From Cystobacter fuscus DSM 2262 (GTDB lineage: Bacteria; Myxococcota; Myxococcia; Myxococcales; Myxococcaceae), in assembly GCF_000335475.2 (NCBI RefSeq), contig NZ_ANAH02000007.1, positions 124,001 to 188,000 on the forward strand: a DNA stretch of 64,000 nt, read 5' to 3'. Each line of letters begins with the position of its first letter. The first letter of the stretch is position 1. This document shows, one piece after another, positions 24,225 through 32,451 of the stretch. The notes under the pieces were generated by a model. It saw nothing but the letters and a program-made list of their open reading frames with translations. It did no database searches and had not been told where the DNA came from. The position numbers and the translations under genes were made by a program.

Positions 24225-27200
24225 TCAGCCCGGCTCATCGGGCTTGGAGGGAGAGGCGGTGGGCGCCGAGGTGCTGGGCTTGGGACGGCGCAGCAAGTCG
24301 TTTTTTACCGCGTTCAGCTCGGCGTGGGCACGAGCATAGATGTGCTGGACGGAATCTGGTTCCTTGCGCGCGGCCCCGGCCTTGAGGCTGGCCAGTTCGG
24401 CCTCCAACGTCGAGACCCGGCCTTCCAAGCGCACGCGAGCCGCCCGGGCCACGGTGAGGTCCGAGGCCAGGCGCTCCCGCTCGGACATGAGGCGGGCCTT
24501 CTCCGCGGCGTCGTTCTGTTTCTCCAGCTCGGCCACGCGCTCCCGGGCCGTCTCCAGCTCCGCGCGAACGGACTCGAGCTCGGCGCGGTAGGCCTCGAGC
24601 CGGCCCCGCTCCTCCTGGAGTGAGGATTCGAGCGAGGTGACCTTGCCCGCGATGCGCCGCGCGGACTCGAGTTGCAGGGTGAGCAACTCCTGCTGCTCGC
24701 TCTCGGAGGCGAGCCGGACGCGCGTCTGGTCCAGCTCCTCGCGCAGGTTCTCCACGAGGACCTCGCGATCCTCGAGCTCCGAGCGAGCCGCCTCGAGGGC
24801 CTCCGCGTCCTGCCGGGCCTGGGCCTGGGCGGCCTCGAGGGAGACCAGCCGGGCGCGCGCGGCCTCCAGCTCGTCCCGGAGACCTTCCAGCTCCATCCGG
24901 CTCTCCACGGCCTCGCGCTTGCGGGCCTCGCGCTCGGCGGAGGCGGCGGCTTCACGCGCCTGGGCCTCGGCGAGCTGGGCCTCGGTGTCCTCGAGCTTCT
25001 CACGTGCCAGGCGCAGGTCGGCCTCGTGCGCCTGGACGGTGGCGGACAGCTCGGCCAACGAGCGCTGCTCCTCCTCCAGGCGTGCCTCGAGGGCCTCCAC
25101 ACGAAGGCGTTGCGCCTCCCCTTCCTCCCGGGCCGACGCCAGCGCCGCTTCCAGTGACTCGCGCACCTCGGCCAGGAGCGCCTCCGCCTCCTGACGCTCC
25201 GCGGCGAACAGGCCCTCCAGCTCGGAGCGCTGCCGCTGCTCGGCCGCCATCTCCTCCTGGAGGATGCCCAACGACTCCTCGGCCTGGGCGCGGCCCTCGC
25301 GCTCGGACTCCAGTCCGGCCTCGGCGGCGGCGAGCGACGTGGCCACCTCGGCGTGCTTCGTCCGCTCGGTCTCGAGTTCCGCCTGCACCCGTGCCAGCGA
25401 GGCCTCGATGGCCGCCCGGCCGTCGCGTTCCACTTCCCAGGCCGCGCTCATGTCGGTGAGCGACTCGTCCGTCTCGGCGCGCTTCGCCCGCTCGGTGTCC
25501 AGCTCCTCCTGGGCGTGCGCGAGGGAGTCCTCGAGACTGGACCTCGCCAGCCGCTCCTCGGCGAGCTGCTCCTCGAGGGCCGCCAGCGACGTGTCCACCT
25601 CGGCCCGCCGCTGTTGCTCGGCGGCCCATGTCTCCTCGGTCCGCGCCAGCGATTGCTCGGCCTGTTCCCGGCCCTCGCGCTCCGAGGCCAGGGTCTGCTC
25701 GAGCACGGCGAGCCGGGAGCGTTCGGCCTCCAACTCCGCGCGGAGCGACTCCAGGGAGTGCTCGGCGCGCTGCTGCTCGGCTTCCAGTTCCGCGCGTACC
25801 TGGAGGATCGACTCCCGGGCCTCGTCGCCCTGGGTCCGCTCCGCCTCCCAATCGGCCTGGAGCCGCGCGAGCGACTCGTCGGAGAGTCCCCGTGCCCGCT
25901 GCTCGGCCTCGAGCGCGATCCGGGTCTCGGCCAGGGCCTCTTCCACCTGGGTCCGCTGCTGGCGCTCCGCCTCGAGCGCCTCCTGAGTCCGGGCCCCTTC
26001 GCGCGCCGCCTGGACGTGCCGCTGCCGTGTCGACTCGAGCTGCTCGCGGGCCTGGGCGAGCGCCTCCTGGGTCTCCGCCAGGCGCTGCTGCTCGGCCGAG
26101 AGTCCGGACTGGGCCAGGGCGAGGGACTCCTTCAACCGCAGCCGCGCATCGCGCTCCAGCCCGAGCTCCACGAGCGTCCGCTCCCGCTCCTCGTCGGCCC
26201 GGACCCGCGCCTGCTGCTCGGCCGCGATGGTGCCGTGGGTCGCCTCGAGCTCCTCCTGGAGCCGGGAGATGGACTCGATGTCCGAGGCCCGCACGCGCTC
26301 CAGCTCCGCGAGGGACTCCTCGACCTCCGTCACGCGCCGCCGCAGGGCACCGCGCTCATCGGCCCACTGCTGACGTTGGGCCTCCAGAGCGGAGAGGGCG
26401 CGCTGGGCGTCGTGCCGCGCGGCTTCCTCCAGACGAAGCTGGTGCTCCAGCTCTTCGAGCCGGCGCGCCTGGTCCTCCCGCTCGGAGCGCTCCTGAGCCG
26501 CCTCGGCCAGGGCCTGCTCGGTGCGCTCGCGCTCCTGGGCCACGGCGTGCTCCAGCCGCCCCTCGGCGAGCCGGCGCTCCTCCTCGATGGTCTCCTCCAG
26601 CTCCGCCGCGGCGCGCACGCGCTCCTGCTCCAGCGACGACAACTGGGAGCGCGCCTCGGCGAGCTCCTGCTCGAGGCGCGCGGCCGCCGCCCGGAGCTGT
26701 TCCTGGGCGCGGGAGTGCTCCTCGCCCTCGGCGTTGAGCCGCTGCACCTCGGCGCGTGCCGCGGTGAGCTCGGTGTTCACGCCTCGCAGCTCGGCCTCGC
26801 GCGCGGTGAGGCGCAGCTCCGCGTCGCGCCGTGCCGCCTCCGCGGCCGAGACCCGCCGGGAATGGGCCTCCAGCTCCCGGCTCACGCGCGACAGGTCGGC
26901 GTCCTGTATGCGCAGGGACTTCTCCGCCGCCTCGCGCGCGTGCTCGGCCCGGGCCACGTCCGCCTTGAGCAGCTCCACGGCGGCCAGTGCCGTCGAGTGC
27001 TGCTCGGCGAGGCGCACCTCGCGCTCCCGCGCCGCCTCCAACTGCCGCCGCGAGTCCTCGGAGTACTCACGCGAGCGCTCGGCCGCGAGCCGATCCTTCT
27101 CGCGCTCGACGCGCACGCTGGCCAGCTCGTCGCGCAGCTCGCGCTGATCGGCGTAGGCCTGGGCCAGGCGCCCGCGGGCCTCCTCCAGGGTGGTGTTCAG

Positions 27201-28289
27201 CTCCTCGAGGCGCGCACGCTCCAGCCGCATCGCCTCCTGGGCGCCCAGGGCCTGGACCTCGAACTCCTTGCGGGCGCGCTCGGCGGACTCCACCTCCAGC
27301 CGCTGCTGGGTGAGGCGCTTGTCCGCGTCCGACAGGCGCTCCATGGCCACCTGGAGCTCCAGGCTCGTGCGGCGCAGACGCGAGGCGAGCTCATCGCGCT
27401 CACGGGCGGAGTCGGGGGTGCCGCGCGCCTGCTCCAGTTGCGCGATGAGGCGGGCCACGTCGCTCCGGGCGGACTCCAGGGCGGGCTGGAGGGCGAGCAC
27501 CTGGGCCTCGCGATCCGTCAGCTCCGCGCGCGCCCGGGCGAGGGACTCCTTGAACTTGCCGGCGCGCTCCTCCCAGCTCTTGCCGCGCTGGGCCACTTCA
27601 TCCAGCTTGCCGCGGGTGAAGGCGAGCGGCTCGGGGGGCAGCTGCACCCAGGTGGGGTCCACGATGCGCGCGGGATCATGCCCCGCGACCACGAGGAAGT
27701 AGGCGGCCTCGCTCCCGTGGATGAGGGTGCCGTCGACCTGGAGCCCATCGCCCTTCTCGAAGGCGAGCTGGTAGCCCAGCACGGGGGACTGGGTGGCCAC
27801 CTCCACGTGGGGGAAGTGGGGCGAGAGCGCGTCGAGCAGTTGCCCGTACGTGGGCGGCGCCTCCTCCTCCACCTCCATGAGCTGCCAGAGGGCGAGCCCC
27901 GCGCCATTGCGCAAGCCGCCCACCAGATGGCCCTGCCGGCTCACCAGCCGCGTCAGCTCGGCGAGCAGCGTGGGCGCGCGCACGTAGGGGCCGAGGTCGG
28001 CCACGAGCACCAGATCGAAGCTGCCGGGCTCGAGGTCGTCGAAGACGTTGGCGCGGAAGCGCAGCGAGGGGCCACCATGGGCCTTGTGGGCGGCCTCCAC
28101 GGCGGCGACGTCGGCGTCGCAGGCCACCACGGTCCGAGCCCCGCGCTCGAGCAGGAAGCGCGCGCTCTCCCCGCCCGTGGTGGAGACCGCGTCCACTTCC
28201 AACACACGGCGGCGGGCGAAGAGGCTCTCCGCGAAGATGTACCGGGGCAACAGCTCACTGCTGCCCAGGCGGCGGAATGTAGGGTGCAT
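24225..28289 (-). CDS. Methyltransferase-like domain fused to a ~1,000-residue coiled coil
   Basis: A 1354-residue protein. Residues about 1-235 look like a SAM-methyltransferase Rossmann fold (RRVLEVDAVSTTGGESARFL, TVVACDADVAAVEAAH, FDLVLVADLGPYVRAPTLLA), but the usual glycine-rich motif I is altered, so activity is doubtful. From about 245 to 1320 it is continuous Glu/Ala/Arg/Gln-rich heptad sequence with internally repeating segments of the type SLARVQAELETERTKHAEV. The C-terminus is short and Pro/Ser-rich. The architecture (globular head plus huge coiled coil) recalls myxobacterial polarity scaffolds AglZ and FrzS, although those have pseudo-receiver heads. It is the first gene of the five-gene minus-strand cluster. 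ATG 28289 begins the head domain. Confidence 0.82.
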   Translation of the reverse strand: MHPTFRRLGSSELLPRYIFAESLFARRRVLEVDAVSTTGGESARFLLERGARTVVACDADVAAVEAAHKAHGGPSLRFRANVFDDLEPGSFDLVLVADLGPYVRAPTLLAELTRLVSRQGHLVGGLRNGAGLALWQLMEVEEEAPPTYGQLLDALSPHFPHVEVATQSPVLGYQLAFEKGDGLQVDGTLIHGSEAAYFLVVAGHDPARIVDPTWVQLPPEPLAFTRGKLDEVAQRGKSWEERAGKFKESLARARAELTDREAQVLALQPALESARSDVARLIAQLEQARGTPDSARERDELASRLRRTSLELQVAMERLSDADKRLTQQRLEVESAERARKEFEVQALGAQEAMRLERARLEELNTTLEEARGRLAQAYADQRELRDELASVRVEREKDRLAAERSREYSEDSRRQLEAAREREVRLAEQHSTALAAVELLKADVARAEHAREAAEKSLRIQDADLSRVSRELEAHSRRVSAAEAARRDAELRLTAREAELRGVNTELTAARAEVQRLNAEGEEHSRAQEQLRAAAARLEQELAEARSQLSSLEQERVRAAAELEETIEEERRLAEGRLEHAVAQERERTEQALAEAAQERSEREDQARRLEELEHQLRLEEAARHDAQRALSALEAQRQQWADERGALRRRVTEVEESLAELERVRASDIESISRLQEELEATHGTIAAEQQARVRADEERERTLVELGLERDARLRLKESLALAQSGLSAEQQRLAETQEALAQAREQLESTRQRHVQAAREGARTQEALEAERQQRTQVEEALAETRIALEAEQRARGLSDESLARLQADWEAERTQGDEARESILQVRAELEAEQQRAEHSLESLRAELEAERSRLAVLEQTLASEREGREQAEQSLARTEETWAAEQQRRAEVDTSLAALEEQLAEERLARSSLEDSLAHAQEELDTERAKRAETDESLTDMSAAWEVERDGRAAIEASLARVQAELETERTKHAEVATSLAAAEAGLESEREGRAQAEESLGILQEEMAAEQRQRSELEGLFAAERQEAEALLAEVRESLEAALASAREEGEAQRLRVEALEARLEEEQRSLAELSATVQAHEADLRLAREKLEDTEAQLAEAQAREAAASAEREARKREAVESRMELEGLRDELEAARARLVSLEAAQAQARQDAEALEAARSELEDREVLVENLREELDQTRVRLASESEQQELLTLQLESARRIAGKVTSLESSLQEERGRLEAYRAELESVRAELETARERVAELEKQNDAAEKARLMSERERLASDLTVARAARVRLEGRVSTLEAELASLKAGAARKEPDSVQHIYARAHAELNAVKNDLLRRPKPSTSAPTASPSKPDEPG

Positions 28290-28390
28290 GAGGTCCAGCG
28301 GACGAGTATAGCCCCGGGGAGGATTGTCCCAAGCAAAGCACCGGAGTCGGGAGGTCGCCTCTCTGCCCGGATGAAGGGAGAGCAAGCACC

Positions 28391-29206
28391 ATGAATTCCC
28401 CGATGAGTCCCTCCCAGCACCGGCCGAGCCTCGGCCGCCGGGCCACGAGCGCCTTCACGCGGCTCCTCGTCACCCTGCTCCTGCTCGGCCTGGGGGCGGC
28501 GGTGGTCTTCCTGCTGTCGCAGCTCAACGCGCGCACCTTCTCGCTGGCCCAGGAGAGCGGGCAGTTGGTGGTGATGAAGGGCCGGCTGTTGCCCACGGGG
28601 GCGGTGCCCTACCGGCCCGGGGACGCGCGGCTGGCGGACGCCTATGCCCCCCTGGGGGTGGAGGGCCGGGACGTGAGCATGCTCGTGGAGCGCAAGTTCA
28701 CCGAGCGCGACGAGCTGGACCGGGCCCTCTTCCCGCTCCTGGAGTCGCTCGCCCAGCCCAAGGTGCAGTCGGATGACCCGGCCGTGCTGGAGAAGGGGCT
28801 GTACTACCTGCGGCGCGCGGAGTTGCTCACGGGGTTGACGGAGGAGCAGCGGCGCTCGCTGGGGACGATGAAGACGGAGGTGGCCTTCTTCCAGGCGAAG
28901 CAGAAGCTGGAGGAGGCGCGGCGGGGGGTGACCGAGGCGCTCACGCAGCTCAAGCTGGCGGCGGAGAGCCGCAACCGGAACACGCAGCGGGCCAACCAGA
29001 TGCTCACCACCGTGGGGCCGGCGGCGCAGGCGCTGGAGCGGGCCCTGCGGGCCGTGGACGCGAGCTTCGAGGGGTCCGACGCCCCCGCGCTTCCCACCCC
29101 GGCGCCCGCCCCCACTCCCGAGCGCGAGGGAACACCGGCCGGGACTCCGCCGCCCGCCGGACCGGCCCCGGGCTCCACGGGCGAGGCCCCGGGCACGGCG
29201 CGCTGA
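28391..29206 (+). CDS. Membrane-anchored coiled-coil protein, unknown function
   Basis: A 271-residue protein with one N-terminal transmembrane helix (about residues 24-43, LLVTLLLLGLGAAVVFLLSQ). A roughly 180-residue mostly helical domain follows, with FFQAKQKLEEARRGVTEALT and LKLAAESRNRNTQRANQML. It ends in a Pro/Ala/Thr/Gly-rich tail of about 40 residues. No known catalytic motif was recognised. It is divergent from the methyltransferase/coiled-coil gene with a 101 bp gap, so the two may share regulation. Proteins of this kind in myxobacteria are sometimes loosely labelled IF-2-like because of the Pro/Ala tail, which carries no functional meaning. Confidence 0.75.
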   Translation: MNSPMSPSQHRPSLGRRATSAFTRLLVTLLLLGLGAAVVFLLSQLNARTFSLAQESGQLVVMKGRLLPTGAVPYRPGDARLADAYAPLGVEGRDVSMLVERKFTERDELDRALFPLLESLAQPKVQSDDPAVLEKGLYYLRRAELLTGLTEEQRRSLGTMKTEVAFFQAKQKLEEARRGVTEALTQLKLAAESRNRNTQRANQMLTTVGPAAQALERALRAVDASFEGSDAPALPTPAPAPTPEREGTPAGTPPPAGPAPGSTGEAPGTAR

Positions 29207-29257
29207 GCGCGTGGCCGCGCGAGCGGTATAACCACCGGGTCCGAGGAGGCGCGCGAC

Positions 29258-29818
29258 ATGACGATGACCCTGGTTGTTCCCCCGGAGATGAAGAGACTCG
29301 AGCCGTTCGAGAAGAGCCTGCGTGAGGCGGGACGGCGCTACCCGGAAGTCACCGAGGACTTTCCCTGGGGCCATCCGACGCTGAAGGTGAAGGGCAAGGC
29401 GTTCGTCTTCTTCTCGCTGAGCGAAGAGGGCCTCTCGCTGTCCGTGAAGCTGCCCCAGTCACACGGCGCGGCGCTGATGCTGCCCTTCGCCGAGCCGACC
29501 GGGTACGGGCTGGGCAAGAGCGGCTGGGTCACCGCGCGCTTCGGCGCGAAGGACACGCCTCCGGTGGAGATGCTGCGGCGGTGGCTCGACGAGAGCTACC
29601 GCGCCGTGGCGCCCAAGAAGCTGGTGGACCGGTTGACCGGAGGCACGGACACACCGGGCCCGGCCGCTCCGGCGAAGAAGGCACCCGCCGCGAAGGCCGC
29701 CGTGAAGAAGAGCGCGGCCGGCAAGGCCCCGGTGAAGAAGGCCGCCGTGAAGAAGAGCGCGGCCAGCAAGGCGCCCGTGAAGAAGGCCGCCGCGAAGAAG
29801 ACGGCGGGGAAGCGGTAG
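29258..29818 (+). CDS. MmcQ/YjbR-family protein with histone H1-like lysine/alanine-rich tail
   Basis: A 186-residue protein. Residues about 10-118 match the YjbR/MmcQ (CyaY-like fold) family: YPEVTEDFPWGHPTLKVKGK, FVFFSLSEEGLSLSVKLP, GYGLGKSGWVTARF and a final ESYRAVAPKKLVDRL. Residues about 125-186 form a strongly basic tail of KKA/VKK/AKK units resembling eukaryotic H1 and bacterial H1-like tails. The tail should bind DNA non-specifically and bring the small domain to the nucleoid; the function of YjbR domains is poorly known. The tail is encoded by a duplicated 45 bp unit, listed separately. Confidence 0.85.
   Translation: MTMTLVVPPEMKRLEPFEKSLREAGRRYPEVTEDFPWGHPTLKVKGKAFVFFSLSEEGLSLSVKLPQSHGAALMLPFAEPTGYGLGKSGWVTARFGAKDTPPVEMLRRWLDESYRAVAPKKLVDRLTGGTDTPGPAAPAKKAPAAKAAVKKSAAGKAPVKKAAVKKSAASKAPVKKAAAKKTAGKR
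29699..29788 (+). repeat. Two tandem 45 bp repeats coding for the basic tail
   Basis: Bases 29699-29743 and 29744-29788 are near-identical 15-codon units reading A-V-K-K-S-A-A-(G/S)-K-A-P-V-K-K-A. They show that the H1-like tail grew by in-frame tandem duplication, and the copy number may vary between strains. Confidence 0.85.
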
Positions 29819-29831
29819 CCGGCCGGGTGGA

Positions 29832-30365
29832 CTACTTGCCCTTCATCACGCCGATGAAGGGCAGGTTGCGGTAGCGCTCGGCGTAGTCGAGGCCGTAGCC
29901 CACGACGAAGACGTCGTCGACGACGAAGCCCTTGTAGTCGATGGGGATCTTCGCGCGGGCGCGCGAGGGCTTCTCCAGGAGCGTGCACACCTTGACCGAC
30001 GCCGGGTGCCGGGCGTTGAGGTTCTCGAGCAGGAAGCTCATGGTGAGCCCCGTGTCGATGATGTCCTCGATGATGAGCAGGTGCTTGCCCGCCATGGGCT
30101 TGCTCACGTCGGTGGTGATGCGCACCTCGCCCGTCGTCTCGGTGCCGCCCTGGTAGGACGACACCCCGAGGAACTCGATCGTCAGCGGCAGATCCACGTA
30201 GCGCGCCAGGTCCATGGCGAAGAACGCCGAGCCCTTGAGCACGCAGACGAGCGTGAGCTCCTTGCCCTGGTAGTCGCGGGTGATCTGCGCGCCCAGCTCG
30301 CGCACGCGCGCCTGGAGCTTCTGCTCATCGATGTGGATGCCGACGTCCTGCTCGAAGTAAGCCAC
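29832..30365 (-). CDS. hpt: Hypoxanthine phosphoribosyltransferase
   Basis: A 177-residue purine-salvage enzyme converting hypoxanthine (and usually guanine) plus PRPP to the nucleotide. The PRPP motif LLIIEDIIDTGLTM is near residues 97-110. VCVLKGSAFFAMDLAR and KGFVVDDVFVVGYGLDYAERYRN-type segments are typical of Hpt. The length is standard. It is the third gene of the tdk-upp-hpt salvage group, 10 bp downstream of the upp-like stop. Confidence 0.95.
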   Translation of the reverse strand: MAYFEQDVGIHIDEQKLQARVRELGAQITRDYQGKELTLVCVLKGSAFFAMDLARYVDLPLTIEFLGVSSYQGGTETTGEVRITTDVSKPMAGKHLLIIEDIIDTGLTMSFLLENLNARHPASVKVCTLLEKPSRARAKIPIDYKGFVVDDVFVVGYGLDYAERYRNLPFIGVMKGK

Positions 30366-30375
30366 GGTCCGACCT

Positions 30376-31191
30376 CTACACGTACGCGTTGTTCATGATC
30401 TCCCCGAAGCCGCCGCCACCGGGGACGATGTACTGGTGATCATCCAACCCCCGCTCCTTCTCCCACAACTCCCCGGGCACCGTGCCGAACACTTCCGGAG
30501 GGGACAGGCCCCGGTCCAGGCGCAGGGCGTACACCGTCACGTCCGGGTGCTCACGGGTGACGCGCCGCAGGAACTCGGGGGTGACGATGAGGTGGAGGCT
30601 GATGATGCGCCGGGGGGTGCCGGCCACCTGGTTCTTGTACAGGTTCACCGCGGTGCTCAGGCTGCCGCCGGTGGCGCCCATGGGGTCGGGAAACAGGAGG
30701 AACGCGTCGTCCACGTCCCCGCCCACCTTGGACCCACCGATGTGCGAGCCCACCACGACATCCCGGGCGTCCATCGTCCGACTCATCATGAGGTGATCCT
30801 GGCGCACCCGCGCGGGCTCCAGGGTGATGTTGAGCAGATCGTACGCCACCTGCGAGGGCAGCGTGCCGGCCCGGGCGATGTTGACCGTCACCGCGCGCAC
30901 GGCCGGATCGAGCACCTCGCCCTGGTAGATGCCCTGGGGCGAGGAGTCGATCATCCGCGTGGCCAGCGCCACGCGCGTGCGGGGAAACTCCGCGTTGAGG
31001 ACCGCCTTCACCAGGTCCGTGTAGAGCAGAGCCACCAGCCGGTTGATGTCCGGCTGGGTCGTCCCCTTCGCGCACAGCCGGGCGAGATGGGAGAGCAGGA
31101 ACGGGGTGCCCACCAGGTGGACCTGGGGTCCATAGCGGTGGGGCAGCTCACTCAACTGAAAGGGGATGTGGGTGTAGAGCGGGTCGTTCAT
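30376..31191 (-). CDS. upp: Uracil phosphoribosyltransferase-family enzyme, extended form
   Basis: A 271-residue PRTase. The PRPP-binding loop reads LLFPDPMGATGGSLSTAV (DPMLATGGS in classical Upp), and ALATRMIDSSPQGIYQGEVLD together with YIVPGGGGFGEI replace the classical YIVPGLGDAGDR end. It is some 60 residues longer than E. coli Upp, with an N-terminal extension, so the uracil assignment is likely but not certain. It lies between tdk and hpt in a nucleobase/nucleoside salvage group, which supports a pyrimidine-salvage role (uracil + PRPP to UMP). Confidence 0.75.
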   Translation of the reverse strand: MNDPLYTHIPFQLSELPHRYGPQVHLVGTPFLLSHLARLCAKGTTQPDINRLVALLYTDLVKAVLNAEFPRTRVALATRMIDSSPQGIYQGEVLDPAVRAVTVNIARAGTLPSQVAYDLLNITLEPARVRQDHLMMSRTMDARDVVVGSHIGGSKVGGDVDDAFLLFPDPMGATGGSLSTAVNLYKNQVAGTPRRIISLHLIVTPEFLRRVTREHPDVTVYALRLDRGLSPPEVFGTVPGELWEKERGLDDHQYIVPGGGGFGEIMNNAYV

Positions 31192-31201
31192 GGCGCTCGG
31201 G

Positions 31202-31240
31202 CCTCAGTCCTTGAACAGTCGGACCTCAGTCCTTGAACAG
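31202..31240. repeat. Short tandem duplication at the tdk 3' end
   Basis: CCTCAGTCCTTGAACAG occurs at 31202-31218 and again at 31224-31240 (22 bp period). On the minus strand each copy reads L-F-K-D-stop in one frame; the upstream copy is the real tdk terminus, and the second is a residual duplicate just before the upp-like gene. Confidence 0.9.
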
Positions 31241-31828
31241 ATCGAGCGTCTGGGGAGGCGTGGCCTCGGTGGGCTCGGCGCGGTGGCACTTGCGGCAGCG
31301 CGCCTCGTAGGCCCCGGCGGCGCCCACCACCACGCGCTCGCCCCGGTCCACGAGCCGCTGGGAGCGGTGGGCGGGATTGCCACACACCACACAGATGGCG
31401 AGCTGCTTGGTCACGTACTCGGCGACGGCGAGCAGCTGCGGCATGGGCTCGAAGGGACGGCCCTGATAGTCCTGATCCAGCCCCGCGACAATGACCCGCA
31501 GGCCACGGTGCGCCAGCGCCTCACACACGGCCACCACCTCGGAGCCGAAGAACTGCACCTCGTCGATTCCCACCACCTGGGTGCGGGGGGACAGGTGATG
31601 GAAAATTTCTTCAGCCCTCTCGATGGCCACGGAGGTCAATTTCAACTGGGAATGGCTGACCACCTGCGTCTCGTCGTAGCGGTTATCCAGCTTCGGCTTG
31701 AAGACCTGGACGGTCTGCTTGCCGTAGACGGCGCGCTTGACGCGGCGAATCAACTCCTCCGTCTTTCCGGAGAACATCGAGCCGCAGATGACCTCTATCC
31801 ACCCGATGTCTTTGGGAATTTGGTACAC
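31226..31828 (-). CDS. tdk: Thymidine kinase
   Basis: A 200-residue type II thymidine kinase (thymidine + ATP to dTMP). It shows the P-loop GSMFSGKTEELIRR near residues 16-29, the Walker B-like GIDEVQFF, the lasso-domain zinc ligands CVVCGNPAH and EARCRKCH, and the substrate loop YQGRPFEPMPQLLAVAEYV. The GTG at 31828 is chosen as start because homology begins at YQIPKDIGWIEVICGSMFSG; the frame is open upstream without similarity. It is the first gene of the tdk-upp-hpt group, and its terminal codons are duplicated downstream. Confidence 0.94.
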   Translation of the reverse strand: MYQIPKDIGWIEVICGSMFSGKTEELIRRVKRAVYGKQTVQVFKPKLDNRYDETQVVSHSQLKLTSVAIERAEEIFHHLSPRTQVVGIDEVQFFGSEVVAVCEALAHRGLRVIVAGLDQDYQGRPFEPMPQLLAVAEYVTKQLAICVVCGNPAHRSQRLVDRGERVVVGAAGAYEARCRKCHRAEPTEATPPQTLDLFKD

Positions 31829-31990
31829 GCGAGGGGCTCGTTCCGGGCGGTGACGACAGCGACGGCCACCTCTTTCATGACCCCCCCGGGTCGTCAACTT
31901 TCCGGGGACCCGCCCCCCAGCCCCCGGCGCCCGTGCCCCTGGCAAGCATCTTGAAAAGAAGTGCTTCGGGTTCAAACGGCGAGGTGACGG

Positions 31991-32359
31991 GTGGCGGCGA
32001 CAGCACAGGTGCAGGGGTCGAGCTGGGCGGGTATCGAGGGGGCTTCGTTCCACATCACGCCGGCGGCGGCGCTGCTGGTGGTGCTCAACCTGCTGGACGG
32101 GCTCTTCACCCTGACGTTTTTACAGATGAACGTGGCCGAGGAACTCAATCCGCTGATGCGGGTGGCCTACATGCACTCGCCGCTGTCGTTCATGGCGGTG
32201 AAGATCACCATCGTGAGCCTGGGACTCGCCCTGCTCTGCCTGCACCGCTCCATGCAGCTGAGCCAGCGCGCCATCCAGGCGGGCGCGGCGCTCTATACGG
32301 TGATCGACATCTACCACCTGGCCTTCCTGGCGCACCTGGTCCACGAAACCGTCGCGTGA
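31991..32359 (+). CDS. DUF5658 small membrane protein
   Basis: A 122-residue membrane protein with about three hydrophobic helices (around residues 25-47, 63-83 and 93-115). The segment LVVLNLLDGLFTLTFLQ followed by EELNPLMRVAY matches the DUF5658 signature (helix with NxxD, then a conserved NP.M). Function is unknown. The GTG at 31991 follows GAGGTGACGG. It is divergent from tdk and precedes spoVG by 92 bp. Confidence 0.75.
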   Translation: MAATAQVQGSSWAGIEGASFHITPAAALLVVLNLLDGLFTLTFLQMNVAEELNPLMRVAYMHSPLSFMAVKITIVSLGLALLCLHRSMQLSQRAIQAGAALYTVIDIYHLAFLAHLVHETVA

Positions 32360-32371
32360 CGCACATCCAGT

Positions 32372-32409
32372 CCTGACAGACTTGCTTTTCCAGGCCTGTC
32401 TGTTTCAGG
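32372..32409. promoter_or_regulatory. Inverted repeat upstream of spoVG
   Basis: CCTGACAGAC (32372-32381) and GTCTGTTTCAGG (32398-32409) pair over two 5 bp blocks with a two-base bulge. The element lies in the 92 bp DUF5658-spoVG gap and could be a weak terminator or an operator. Confidence 0.3.
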
Positions 32410-32451
32410 CTTCTCCCCAGCGCTTGGATCCGAAGGGTCCTTGGGGGGACC

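Noticed and set aside
24225-27600. DNA repeat array in the coiled-coil gene
   Set aside because: The apparent repetition is at heptad/protein level with diverged codons, not a tandem DNA repeat that can be delimited by eye.
25353-28394. Very long open frame (about 1,000 codons) on the plus strand
   Set aside because: It is antisense to the coiled-coil gene; high GC and repetitive Glu/Ala/Arg codons keep the opposite strand open. The composition is not protein-like.
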